Of a DNA stretch of 64,000 bases, positions 41,701-54,474 are shown one piece after another. Below the pieces are notes generated by a model. It saw nothing but the letters and a program-made list of their open reading frames with translations, did not search any database and had not been told where the DNA came from. The stretch spans positions 67,115-131,114 of the forward strand of contig VFFE01006875.1 in NCBI GenBank assembly GCA_008921705.1, in the 5' to 3' direction. How positions within the stretch are numbered: the stretch's first letter is position 1; each line of letters starts with the position of its first letter. This stretch comes from Burhinus oedicnemus. Taxonomy: Eukaryota > Chordata > Aves > Charadriiformes > Burhinidae. The position numbers and the translations under genes were made by a program.

Positions 41701-42258
41701 TTATATAAAACAAAGACCTCTGAAGAAGCCTCTCGTCAACACCAAATATCAAAATGTTGGAATACTACTACAACACAGCTTCTGATAGACATTTTCACAA
41801 AAGAAATCTGAGAGAAACAAAGTATTGAAGAATACAGCTATTTCAGTATCTAGGCTCAATCCATCATATTGCTTGATCTGCAAAGATGCTGTTCTACATA
41901 TTTAATTCCTAAAAAAAGCCCTAACAAATGCAGAAAACCATGATTTGATTATATGGGTATTTTGCTTTCTGAAAAAAAGACAAACCTCCTCAGCCTACAA
42001 TTACAAGTCAAATGCTACTTGGGCTTCTATTTAGAATTTCCACACATGATGTCCTTTTGCCACACAGTTGTGATGAAAAGTCTTAATTATATCTATAGAA
42101 AACTGCATGTTGCACAACCTTTACAGTTAAAACCAAAAAAGTATAATGAAAAACCGAGTCTGATAGTAGCACATATTAAATGAGAACTAGAAAGCTGTCA
42201 CTGCTCTATAGCGAGGCTATGTTGTAAGGGCTGCTCACTACGTTTCCTAGAGAATCTG
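38728..42258. other. BRIP1 3' UTR and downstream spacer
   Basis: The first several hundred bases below 42258 should be BRIP1 3' UTR. The 5' exons and promoter of the unidentified gene would have to lie here if it is independent. Several short splice-flanked frames occur (38920-39009, 39042-39120, near 41010 and 41200) but are mutually inconsistent. No CpG island is visible. Confidence 0.4.
41449..41454 (-). terminator. BRIP1: Possible BRIP1 polyadenylation signal (AATAAA)
   Basis: An AATAAA on the minus strand lies about 800 bases past the BRIP1 stop, inside AT-rich sequence; another lies at about 41210. Either could end the 3' UTR. A further AATAAA falls inside the coding sequence at 42301-42306 and is not likely to be used. 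Hexamers of this kind are common by chance in AT-rich DNA, so the choice is tentative. Confidence 0.25.
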
Positions 42259-43136
42259 TCAGTACGTACTAGTATTGTTCAATAGAAAAGATGACACACC
42301 TTTATTTCGTGATCTAGAAAGACTGATTTTCCGTTTCTTGGTGTCCATCTCTTGAGATGTTATCTGCTCTGCTTCTATTTTATTAGTCATCTCTACATTA
42401 TCAACTGCACTATTCTTACTGTCCTCATTTTGCATTATTCTGTGTAAATTTGTGCTTCTGCCATCATCATCAATCTCTTTTTTAGTCACACTTAGTGTTT
42501 CTGAGGTGTTGATTGCAAAAAGATCATCAGCAACTATGGAGTTTCCACATTCGATCCAATTCTCGTTTGTATTACAGGTTGGAATCAGTGGTCCGATTTT
42601 CTGTTCCTCCGATTCTACATTATCATAGAGTTCTGGTGTGAAGTAGATACTCTCATCCTCATCTTCATCTTCTGCAGATATGTTTAACTTTGAAAGTTCA
42701 GATTTCCCTCCTGCTGAAGGAAACTCACTGCAGTGCTCAACTTGAACCTGTAGCTCCTCAGAATGCTCTTCAGCAACCGGAGCCTCAGTATTTTTAACTG
42801 AAAAATTAGTTGTTTCCAAACATGATTCCAGTACGCTTGGTTTATGTTCTGAAATTAATGATGACTGGCATTGATTTACACTATCAATAAGTTCACTAGC
42901 CCTATTCACATTCTTTTGTTTGCTACTAGCTGTGGACATGCAGTTCTTTGCCACAGGCAAAGGTGTTGAAGTCAGTGGTTTAAGGCAGCAATGTTCTTCT
43001 ATAATATCAGAATTAGTCCAACCATTCTTTTTTTCTCTCTCTGTTTTAGTTGCTGGCATTTTGGGTGTGGAGTCCATATGTTTTCTTCTTTGTGTTACAT
43101 GGTGAGAATGACTCTCTACATCAACTTTCTGGCCAC
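42259..43136 (-). CDS. BRIP1: BRIP1 (FANCJ), last coding exon with stop codon (human exon 20 equivalent)
   Basis: This exon has 878 coding nt, beginning after TTTTTTCACAG and ending at a TAA at 42259-42261. It encodes about 291 residues of acidic, Ser-rich disordered tail. One block is strongly conserved with human: an acidic run leading into ESIYFTPELYD, followed by a match to human AKDLFEI (here ADDLFAI). The human protein ends SKNKG-MFPGFK; here it ends SRNKG-VSSFLLNNTSTY. From the start of the exon 15 equivalent to the stop the bird copy is about 10 codons longer than human, which fits a chicken protein slightly longer than the human 1249 residues. The S-P-x-F motif that binds the BRCA1 BRCT repeats in human is not present (see findings). 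Confidence 0.94.
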
Positions 43137-43883
43137 CTGTGAAAAAATTACAAAACAATTAATTGTATATGCCTTCCCCCCTGCTGATTTACAGCATGTT
43201 TAGCACATCAAAATTACCACTGTTTTATTAGGTTTACAGTTATTTTATAATACTCATTAAGACTCAGCACAAACAAAAGCCCAGATGTTACAACTATCTT
43301 TGCACATGAATTGTCTTAATCAAATCAATAGATTAACTGGCACATGTAAAGTTAAAGTAAGACTGGATTTAAAGTTTGGGTTTTTTTATTACTGTGCTCT
43401 TATGTTACTTACATCTTTCTTGCCTGAAATGAAGTCATAAGCTTTCCTAAAACTTAGGAATGGGTAGATATTTAATTATAAAGCTGGTACTGGAAGTGAC
43501 TATATGAAAGGTGTCTCACAGCAATGTCGAAACAACAGATGTAGCTTGAACCAAGGCACTCATCTTGCAACAATGCTGATCTTCATGTGTTTCAAATATA
43601 TTTTAAGTTATCGACATAATTTTCAATAGAAAAAGAAATTTAAGTGGAAACATTTTTGATTGCACTATAAACTTATCAAACATTATCAATTGTTTTAAGA
43701 CAGCCAGATGGAATGACAATTAATTTCAGTCTGTTGAGCACAACTTATATTCATTTCTGAATAATTATCATTTTGCACCACAGCACTTCTGTAACTTTAA
43801 AAACCATTTGTTTCTCCCCAAAAAGATGCAACTTCACATTTAAAATTGTTAATGGAGTTTTTTTCCACAGGAAATTAACATAC

Positions 43884-44210
43884 TTTGTTTCATTGTTGCC
43901 ATGATGTTACTTGGCTGATTTGATGTTGTAGGATTAACTGAGCTGATGGTTGTAGTAAAATTAACTTCTGAAACCAAATTTTGCTCCTCACTTTTAGCAG
44001 GAGCATCTGGTGACAGATGAATAGTTGCCTCCTGTTGAGAGGCTTGTGACAGGTCTTTTGAACTTGAAGGTAGATGGAGAAATTCACTGCTGTACACTGA
44101 CGGACAATCAATGCCTTTCTGGTTTCTTATAGCAAATGCACGCAAGGATTCAAGTGCACTAGCAAAATTTACATGGTGCTGGATTTGTTGACGAACCCAT
44201 TTAGATAATC
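43884..44210 (-). CDS. BRIP1: BRIP1 (FANCJ), exon joining helicase core to C-terminal tail (human exon 19 equivalent)
   Basis: This 327-nt exon follows a T-rich acceptor (TTTTTTTTAG) and ends at CAAA|GTATG, in phases 1 and 1. The first 20 codons are conserved: GLSKWVRQQIQHH and ALESL closely match human BRIP1. The rest is low-complexity Ser/Thr/Gln-rich tail with little conservation, typical of the disordered region after the helicase core. The human exon is 330 nt, so length is kept although sequence is not. The downstream exon starts with GT, restoring an AGT (Ser) codon. Confidence 0.93.
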
Positions 44211-45499
44211 CTAAAAAAAAGAAAACAAAAAGAACAATAACAACAAAAAAGTATTACTACAAAACTACAATATCTATACCAGATATTCCACATCAGTAAA
44301 TATTACCCTAATATTCCAAATACTTCTAAATATGCATAGACAGATTCATAAAGATTTCAAGAAGTTGCTCATGAAAGTAAGATAATGTACGTCTTCCTTT
44401 CTAGGGCTGGGAACTTGATTTAACCAATGGTAGTATTTTGTTGAGTAATACTAACAATATTATTCTTTTTTAATAAAAGTCCTTTACCTTTTTCACTAAT
44501 AAATTGCTAAGTTCCAACTGCTGTGTTGCAAAAACATCGTTATATTTCTTTTATGCCTGGGTGTTCATTTTGCTTGTTACCAAGGACTATTAAAAAGTAA
44601 CTTACATACAGTACAGCTATTTATTATCATACCAACAGGGTCTGACAAAAACTAGAATATAATGAAGCTTTTACAATTTTATTTCAGATTAAGTAACAGT
44701 AACTCAGATATTCAGAAATAATCAAAACTGCCCAATAGCTAAAATATAATGCAATCACATTTAAAATTCTCAAATACCAGGTTTCTTGAGCACAATAGCT
44801 GTTTACATGATGTTGGAACATACAAGCGTGAAGTAAAAACTAACTTTCTTGATTTTTAAAAAGTGTTTTAAAACCCATTTAAGTACTCTTCTAGTATCAA
44901 TTTAAAAAATAAACAAACCACAAAACAAACCCAGAGAACTGTAATGTTTTACTTTTGAGAAAAAGTACTAATCTTACAAAATCTTGACCATATAGATTTG
45001 TATTACTATACGTATTACTTCTGTTTACTTAGACAATTTAAGTGCATTTTTAGTACAGATAGACACGTCAGAAAACGGTTTGACTTGTATTATAGCAGCT
45101 GAGCTCCACCTGCTGACCAGACTGCAACATTATCTGCTTACATCATCTTTCTGCCCATCTCTTACAACAGGGCAGGAGCAAAGATACATAATACATTCCT
45201 AAGTAATTTATTTTTTAATAATACAAAAAAACTTAAGATATTAAGACAGTGTGCACCACCTGATTTACCTGCATTTATTTCTAGCCTGTATAAAAATACA
45301 AACTGAAAATACTTTTGGCATATTGGTATATTTAGTGGTTCCATAATAGGAATGGCACAACCTTTACCTATTCTTACCTAAAAAGCCAGAATGTTAAATT
45401 CAGACTTGCAAACCCTAATCATTAAAGGACCCTATAGACAGAAAGTAGAGACATCCACTAGAGACTTATTCAAAGTTCAAATAAAAATCTAGTAACTAC

Positions 45500-45562
45500 T
45501 TTTTTAATACATACATATATACACACATGCACACACAGGTCTACATACATTATATATATTTA
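45500..45562. repeat. AT/AC-rich microsatellite-like stretch
   Basis: Interrupted ACATACATATATACACAC, GCACACACAGG and TATATATATT motifs in the BRIP1 intron between exons 18 and 19. Confidence 0.75.
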
Positions 45563-45904
45563 ATATGCAAAGATAAGGAGTCCTTAAGTTTTTATAGGCT
45601 GCATTTTAAAAAAGAATTCTCAAATTCTGCATACTGAAATTTCAATATCATGATCTGCATATCCAAAAGGGGTATGAATTCAATTGACTGAACACTGGTA
45701 TCAACATGTTTCAGTATATTCAATGAAATAGCAATACACCAGGGTACAGTTTTAAAGTTTTCGGTTTCAACTGCACAATTTTGAGTTCAATGGATATATG
45801 ACTCCTCCTATTCACCTGTACTTGTATAACCATATTTCTGTAATCTTGATTTTTCACTATTTGTTAATATTAGAATCTTTTCCAGAAAGATTTTTATAGC
45901 TTAC

Positions 45905-45987
45905 CAGTTATGTACTTATTAGGATTATTCCGGAAGCGGTCATCAACTAACATAAGAGCACCCCAGTCATTCCTATGTCTTATACAC
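45905..45987 (-). CDS. BRIP1: BRIP1 (FANCJ) helicase, motif VI exon (human exon 18 equivalent)
   Basis: This 83-nt exon, the same length as in human, starts with the G that completes the split Arg codon of motif VI and ends in phase 1 at ACTG|GTAAG. It encodes [18 protein letters not shown] and [10 protein letters not shown]. Together with the preceding exon this gives [14 protein letters not shown], the Q-x2-G-R-x-I-R core of motif VI, whose arginines contact ATP across the domain interface. Only single conservative differences from human are visible (M for I; NKYIT for SRYIS). It is the end of the catalytic core. Confidence 0.96.
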
Positions 45988-48304
45988 CTATAAGTGAGCA
46001 ACAAAAAAGAGCGTATATATAATTAGAGTACATACAGTAAAAAACCGTGGAGATCAGACAACAGGGATTGCAATATGCAAATATATACAGGAAGTGTCTT
46101 CCTACTGTCCTGCACAAAAAATTATTATGGATGTCATGGAAACTTAATTTTCCTTCAGTTCTTAAATTTACTATACAAAAATAGGTAAATTAAAAAAATC
46201 CCACACAAATATTCAGTGCTAATCAAAGCACGTGACATTTGTTTTCCACTCTCAACTGGGTAGCGTAAATGCTGAGAGAAGAACATGTAAAAGTGTAAAA
46301 GAAAAGAAGATGGAGTGATGCAACTGCAGTTTTTTAAAGAACTATGCACTTTTCTGTTTCTAAACCGTATGTTATTCCTAAGCCTCTTTACTAACAAATG
46401 AATAATGCTACAGACCAAAGCTGTAAGTGATACTGCTGAGTTCATAATTCAGTTGTCACAGGCCAACACAAATAATCCAATAGTTACTTTACATGCACTG
46501 TATTGTGTTTAACATTTTTAACATGGATTTCTATACCGCCTGCCAGAAAAAAAAAATTATTAAAGAACAGTGATAACATAAATGAAATATGGAAAAGAAT
46601 CTGTCAGTAACAGTTTAGGATTATTATCCCCATTGTATCAGAAGAGAACAACTTTTGAAGAAGATGTTTACAAATGTACATAAAACCACAAGCGTGTTAG
46701 AGTCAGGGCTTAAAATGGGAGCAACAAGGCTGTTTCCAAAGAAATATTATTTATTTATATTTGAGGTCTCACCATAGTAAGAAAAGCTACCAAAACATCT
46801 TTATGAGACAGATTTCTTCCAACTTCTCTTTTTTTTTTTCTTCATTGCTTTAATAAATGTCCTTTTAAGTCATAGTTTAAATGAATTACGCCCACTGGAG
46901 ACATATCCTACACTTTTAGAAAAAGTAGCACTGCAAGGAATTCATAGCATGATTGTCACCTGGCCATACACACCATCTGTTATATTCCCAAAGGCTGCTA
47001 TTTCACTTCATGGACTTGTGTTACTTCATATAACATAACAGCACTAAATTAAGAGAAAAGTGCCAGATTGAAGACCAGTACGCTCCCGCTCACTTCTATC
47101 CCTGCAGGCATCTTTGCAATAAGAAGCTTGCCTATCTACCATGTAACTTAGTATCAGCTCAGTAGACTGTTCCGGTTTTATAAAAATAGTCATCATATGC
47201 TGCCATCCTTCGCCAAATCTCAGTTTACTAAGAGCTTAGTCTAATGGTATTATACACAATTTATACATTTATGTCAGAATGGAAGTCTGTTTTCTCCACT
47301 TAAGTTTAGACTAGCATAATCGCATTCAAATGATAAATTATACAATAAGCAATTTTCACTAAAACTAGATCTAAGTTAAAACTTATTTCACAGTGACAAA
47401 ACTTCAAATTAATTTCTTACTATTAACATTCCACCACTTTCTTAATTTTTCTTAACAATTTTTAACTAATGCTTTTACTCTCCAAAGAGGAATCTAAGAA
47501 ATCAGACCTGTAACAAGAATTGACAATGAGATTTTACTACGTAGACTATTTTCTCTCAGTTTTATTTCTAAACCTTCATTTACATCATCACATTTTTATT
47601 AGGTCTAATTCAAATAACAAGAGTCTTTCAGCTGATGTTTCTCTTCTTACCTATAAATCTGTGTCTGTACATCTAAGACAGATGTATAGGATCTATGATA
47701 GACAGCTACATATGCATATGATAAATTTTGTTGGAGAAGGATGAATTAATTTCATCCTATTAACAAAATTGGGGGGAATTTTTTCATTTGAGTAAGCTAT
47801 ATCACTTCTAAATCTGGAAAGAGATCAGTGAGCATAATCAAATTGACCTTTTGAAAAGGTCTGAGAAAAAACCCCCGCTATTTCTCCCTTTCAAAAATAC
47901 TTGTAGCCTAAACATCAAACAACTGTTTGACCCCACCAAGAGTGTGAACAATTAGTACATTTGAAGAGACCCAAGAATTTTCATTTGGTTTATAAACTCA
48001 AGAACTATTTGTCTCTGCAAATGCCTTCCTTTCTACTCCAAGCAATAAAATCTGCAACCAATCTGAAGTGGATTCTGAATGTAAAACAAAAACTCTGAAC
48101 TATAACAACACTCAAAGGCACAACAGACTGAAAACCAGACAGTTGCTAGTACAGAACAGCAGAAGACTTGATTTCTGCAATATAAGTTTTCTGGCCTGAC
48201 TTAACCCTTTGTGTTAACAGCGAGGAATTAATCCTTAAAGATGTCACACGAAAAAAAAAGTTCTACAAATACATATATTTTTAATTATGTTCAGTTTATC
48301 TCAC

Positions 48305-48417
48305 CTTCCCAGGGCTTGGTTCAGAGCCCTATAAGCTTGAATTTCATACCATTGACTCCCCGGTAAAAGGCCTCTTGTACTTTTGTGCTGGTCATTGTAT
48401 TTCCTCTTTAATTCAAC
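48305..48417 (-). CDS. BRIP1: BRIP1 (FANCJ) helicase, exon leading into motif VI (human exon 17 equivalent)
   Basis: This 113-nt exon opens in phase 0 after TTCTTAG and closes in phase 2 at GGAAG|GTGAG. It encodes [10 protein letters not shown], then [19 protein letters not shown] and the start of motif VI (QALG, with the Arg codon split across the intron). The Arg in VELKR corresponds to human Arg798, the site of the known R798X Fanconi anaemia founder mutation; here it is an intact arginine codon. Length and phase are as in human. It is separated from the previous exon by a 13.7-kb intron, the longest seen here. Confidence 0.96.
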
Positions 48418-49270
48418 CTAAGAAAGAAATCATAAAATATTGGTTTTAATGATGATGTTGAAAAGGAAATATTCTAAAAGCGGACAACAAGCAGCATTGA
48501 TTAAGTAAGTGAATATGTAAAGTGCACTTTAGTGTTTCAACTTCATATTTTGCATACTAAGCAATTACGGCTTTTACCCTTCTCAAGTTATTCTTAACAT
48601 GTGATCTATTCTAATAATTTATATGTATTAACAAAACAACCACACACTTCCCCAAATCCCTGTGCTAGCAAGAGAAGGATAACCTGTACATGCAGACAAC
48701 AAACCCAGATACAAGTAAATGGGCTAACTAGACCACAGTTTTATTTGCTCATCTGGAAGTAAATGATACAATGGAGATCCTTGTCCTTTCCTTTATCACA
48801 AATGCCGACTCCTAATCTATTGCTGGGACCAGACCATACTTTTCTCAAGTGAGGGTTAAGCAAATATAACCCCTTCTTCTACAGAAGTTAAGAAAGAACT
48901 TGAGAGACAGTGTCCTCGCCAAAGGACAGAAGCCAGCAACACCAACTCTAATTCCTAGCTTGGCATCACCTTCTGTGGTTTGGAAACAAACGTTTCGCTG
49001 GCTAAACCCAAAGCAAACGCAGCAGCTAAGGTTTGCAGGCCCACGGGCTAGCATAAGGCACAAAAGAACACACTCATCTTCTTAAAAAAATGCTCTCTCC
49101 TAGCTGCTTCAAAAGCACATCTGTATCAACTGTGAAAGAAACCCCCTGCCTCCCCTTTCTAATCATATGGATAACTACACATACACCGCCTAATCTGAAT
49201 TTGAACAAGAATTTGTATTTGGACATTATACATGGTTCCAACATACATCAAAAGAATTTATTATTATTGT

Positions 49271-49302
49271 GGGGGGGGGTGACTGATTTTTTTTTTTTTT
49301 TT
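49271..49302. repeat. G9 then T16 homopolymer pair
   Basis: Nine G residues, a short TGACTGA spacer and sixteen T residues, in the intron before BRIP1 exon 17. No retroposon body was recognised. Confidence 0.85.
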
Positions 49303-52300
49303 AATAAACAAACATAAAAACTACACCAAAAAGGGTCTTTCCATTGCTCTTTTGTACAGTATTAACCTTTCTAAACTGACAAGTGAAAGGACACGCTTCA
49401 GGAGAGAAAACAGCAGACTTCTAACCTCTTCTGACAGGTAACTTTCAAGTTGCATTTGGATAAGAAATTTTATTTTATGTACTTATGCCCTTTAAATTGC
49501 CTGTCAAATTTACAAATTCAATCTTTACAGCCAGAAAGTAAATTCAGTTTGATTTCACAGATTTAATATTTGTTCCAGTCACTCACAATTTATTGACTGG
49601 CATGTGAGGTTTCCTTTGTAATTTTCAAAACAGAAGATGATTTCTTCTGAACGTTCTATGAACATTAAAACCATTCTTTAAAAAGGAAATTAAGTTTATC
49701 TGCGCATTTCTACAAATGGAACTACCACCTGTGGAAACAAAAGGGTACTCCTCACCATTTGAAATCCGGTATGATGTCAGAAAATTTCATTAAAGTCTTT
49801 AAAATGTAACTAATGACAATATATTCCTGTACATACTTTGCATTTGTCTTCTAGTCGTGGTACATTTTCTAACAATTTCCTCTTTTGAAGAATTTCTGTT
49901 ATCAGTAAGATTTTGGCCAATTCTAACAAACGTAGCTTTACCAATTTCTTGCTTCACTAGCAGACTGTTCAAAACAGTATTAGAGTAACCAGTCATGTGT
50001 CTTATACTGATAAAAATTACAACATTTTTAATTATGTGCACGAAACCACTGAAGTCAGGAGAAAAGGCAAACCAGTCAGATCACCTGTACTGTATTGCAT
50101 TATCCTGTGAAGAAAAGACATTACTCATACATTCTTGTACTAGATGTTAGCATTATGCAAATGTATACTGCTTGTACTGCACATCAACAACGACATTTCA
50201 TTTCTCAAATTATATGAAAATCCATATTCTCTTGGTCTAAATGTGTAATGTATCTTTAAAACCTATCCTTTCTATCTTAATTAAGTAAAGGGTTAACAGA
50301 AAATGAACATTCTATTTTCTCACTTAAACGATCATGTCTCAGCATGAAACGACAACTTACATTTCTGAGAGTTCAGTTTTCATTATAAGTCTACTAAAGG
50401 TAAAAGGCCAGGGCATGTCATTTTAATGCAATCAGAATCTATTTCATTGTGTAACTCTTACATTATCAAGCATCAAATCAACGCCCAATTCAAAATGACA
50501 TGTTACATATGTGAAAAAGCCAGTCTCTCCTGCTAGCAAATATCCTAGATGTGCAGTAAACCACAGGCTAGAAGGGATTAGTTAAAATGTCAAAAGACAG
50601 CCTTTTACTTTTACCTGTTCATCCTTAAAAATATACTCTTAGCTATCAGGCATGCTTTACAGACAAATAGCTTCAGCAAGCAGCAGCAGAAGGCCCGTGG
50701 CAAGCTCTGCCATCTTGTAGCTGTCAGACAGATTAGTCTTTGATCTATCTGGGAGGTCACGGTCACATTCACATTAACTGAAGTCTAACAACATTATACC
50801 TGCTAACTGCTCCTTCTTTTAATGCTTAATTAGTTCGACATCTTCCACTATGGAATATTAACTGAGAAATATCAACAAAAAATAAATGCCACAAATGAGT
50901 TGTCTTTTATTATGACTTAGAAAAATATTTTGAGGCATTTTCTGCTACAATTCAAAAGAATTTTCAAGCATATTTTTTCAATCAAAATTAGCAATGTAAG
51001 TTTTTCTTCGATGAGAACAACAATGTTAAACAACATTCATTACATAAGATCTTAGGTGTTTGATAAACAAAAAATCTGGTAACCTGTGTTACCTATGGTA
51101 ACATTGCTTCACATGAAGAAACTCAGACTTATTCAGGATTCAAGGTATATATAAGTACATAAGGTGGATTTATACTGTGACGACCATAGGCAATTTCAGT
51201 TAGCTTGTGACACAAAGCTCGGAAGAGTAGCCTGAAAACTAGAGCTTGTTTTTAAACCCCAAAATAACCTGCAAATTCAGATACAGAAGCCTGCAGCATG
51301 CCTTTTGAGAAACACACCAGGCTGAACAGGATTTATTCAAAATTAACAAAAACATGGTTATATTTAACAGCAAGGCATACAAATATCAATCTGTTGTGAA
51401 CTATTTGGCTCTACAGAAAAATCAATGGTTGGACAATAAAATTAAAGCACCATTTTCTCCTTTAAATTGAGTTCTTCCCATTCTGTAAATATAAAGCTTC
51501 TCCTTGTTTTGCAGTCACAATTACAACTCAGCTAAGGAAATGTGAAACACAGCTTCAGTACATTTTAGATAACTTCAGCTAAAGGTCTGCACAGCATCCT
51601 ATATCCTAATTTACCTGTTAAGATGTTTTAAGGAGAAAGCATTTAACCTACAAAGAATAAAAACTATTGTGCTACACAGTTCATTTTTTTTTTAAATTTT
51701 ACTTCAGTAAAAACAAGCAGGTGGTCCAACACTCATCCAGAACCATTTTATCTCAGCCAAAGAACAGGACCTCAGATCTAAAGAGCAAAGCCTAGCAGGA
51801 CTGCAGAATACGCATTTGGAGCATTTACCTTTCATAATCAGAATACTTTAAATCTGTTTATCAGTGCCAGTATCACAATATACAGGCTAAATGGGCTAAG
51901 CCACAGTATACAATTTTATTTTGCGCAATTTAAACCAGCAAAATAAACAGTGTTTAGTTTTACTTCACCTGGTAAAGTTTAAAGATTTTTTTTTGATCTA
52001 CTGCTTTATTTAACCAAATGTAGTGCTATACTTTGCTTTCCAAAAACAAACAAAAAAATCTTAAGCTGTTACTAATAGTTAACAAGGCAAGCCTGTTCTT
52101 CGACAGTACATCGCTTCACAAACATCTTCAATTGTCTCCTATCTTCTCTGGCAAATTAAAAATGACCTCCAGTTTGTAACCTGTGGGATTACAAACCAGA
52201 TTACCCAGAAGTCTAAAGACAAGACAGAAATTAATGAATACAATGGCACTATTGTGAGCAGTTAAACAGAGCACTCATCTAAACCTGCATTTCTCTTCAC

Positions 52301-54437
52301 ATCAGCACTTAGCAGTGTTGTGACAGTCCAGGTTAAAGAAAGAGGCAACTCCTGAAAGGAAAAAGGCAAACAAACTTGGAACTGTGTCAGTACATGCGCA
52401 CATGTGTAGGTAGGCACATCTACACACACACGTAAACTCATGCCCTTCCCTCCCCAGCACTCTCCTCCATCCATTCTTCATGGAAATAAAAGTCAGAAAA
52501 TGCATATAAATGTTTTCTGCCATTCCACTGACTTGTTTCTCTGGTTTTATGAGAGGAAAAATAGTAATGAAAACAAAGACCTAATATATCATTGAAAAAA
52601 CTTTAAAAGACACATTAATGTTTAACATCTACTAATTCCCCACCCCCTAAAAACAAACAAGCAAAAAATACCAGGTGGTCATTCCCTGCTTCCATCTCCC
52701 CAAAAAGACATAAAAATGGTTTTTAAGCAAATCTACCATCCTAAAAACCTCATGTGTCCAGTTAGAGTCTCCCTTCCACCTGAAATAGCAATAATTAGAA
52801 TTCTTCAAGAACATACTTGCCATCTACTTTCCTCCTGACAAATGCCAAGTAATCATAAAACTTTGTAAGTGAGGGAAAGTAAAGGACATGAAAACCTGTT
52901 CCTTTTCATTTACATCTGAAAAACCTTAAATGGAAGTAGCATTAAGTAGTGCAGCATTTAGCTTTCCCCCTCCTCACTTCAAAAGCAGTAACAACGTCTG
53001 TGAGATTTAAGACTAAATAATGCACGTGTAAAGACCTGGGTGAGTCATAGAATATGCTTCAAACATCCTCACTCCTCAATAGACCTACTAAAAGCTGTAT
53101 CTAAACACAATGTCTCAATTTATTAGCCCAAAGGAAAAAGATACTATGGCAGGATGTTATCTTTAAATGCTCCAAGCATTCCAAGTGCAGTGTTAACACA
53201 TATAAAACAGTATGAAATAAGCAAATGCTTATTACCTATAACTTTTAAAACAACATTTGGTATATGACAGTAATTTATTAAGGCCATTCTAACCATCTCG
53301 TATACCTAAAGATGGTCACCAGAAACAAATATAACACGCTCTTCTGCTTTCACACACAAATACTGCGTTTCTTTAAAAACCAAGAAACCCCCAAAACTGT
53401 GAGGACAGTAATACCATAGACTGTGAATAAGACATTATTGGCTAGTGACATGACCAATACTTTGTACTGCTCAATTATCTCCAAGGTGCTCTGTTACACA
53501 GCTCTGTCCTACAAGCGTCTCTTTAGCAGATGAATCACCGGGAGGCTGAACTCCGCACCTACCGCCCTCCAGTGTCTGCCCCTTACGGAGGTTATCAACT
53601 CAAATCAATAGTTTGTGCATCAAAGCCATATAAGCTTAAAAATAGTGCAGGTGACCTTTTCTGCCCGAGAACTTCTACGCACACTTAAAAATTTGCTTTC
53701 CTCTGATAATAGTGAATAAAAGAAAGAACAATTCTGCAGATCTAGATCTCAGAGTAGCTACACCTTGCAGACTGTTGCATCCAACCAGTGCACCTGAAAA
53801 GACACAGAGCATCCATGGGATTTAACCAGTGCAATGTTTGTTGCTTGAATGAAGATATAATCAAAACTATGAAAAGTTATTGAAACTAGGGGAAAAAAAA
53901 GTCATCAAAATGGGAAGAAAGAAATTATATATGGAAAAACACTGATAGCTTGTTTCCCCATAGGTCAAAAGCTTAAATATGAGATATGACTTAAAAAAAG
54001 TAAAGGCAAACAACCCTATAGAAAACTCCTGTCCATTAGAGTCTACTACATGGCCAATACCATCTTCTGGGGCAGAAACACGGTACTACCACTTTATGCA
54101 AAGCTGTATTTCTCTTGTTTTGAACTCACAAGGTATTTTATGACTAAATGCTTCCCCAGTATTCTCACTCTTAATCCCAGTGTTAGAGATGGGAAGCTTA
54201 TGTAATGTTGTAACCACCGAACACTTTTAGTATTGTCAACTACACCATGCAGCATCTCAGAGATCCGGAAGTTTAACGGTTTGACAAATCTTGTAGCGCA
54301 TTCACCCCAGGCCCATCTACTCATCTCAGTCTTGTAGGCTTTGAGGGACTGTGAACAAGTGACTTGATTAAAATCTAATGCAACCAAAACTCTCTTCTGA
54401 AGAGAAAATTCAATCCATTTCCAGCGAAGCAGAAGTG

Positions 54438-54472
<35 letters not shown>
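54438..54472. repeat. Pure poly-A tract, A35
   Basis: Thirty-five uninterrupted A residues on the plus strand, the longest homopolymer in the window, in the large BRIP1 intron. No retrocopy could be recognised upstream and no AATAAA lies just before it, so slippage expansion is as likely as a retroposon tail. The exact length is also open to sequencing error. Confidence 0.9.

Positions 54473-54474
<2 letters not shown>

Larger units (their letters stand above)
43137..48304 (-). other. BRIP1: BRIP1 introns between exons 17 and 20
   Basis: Three introns (43137-43883, 44211-45904 and 45988-48304) with canonical GT-AG ends. Apart from the AC/AT microsatellite no feature is recognised. Confidence 0.85.
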
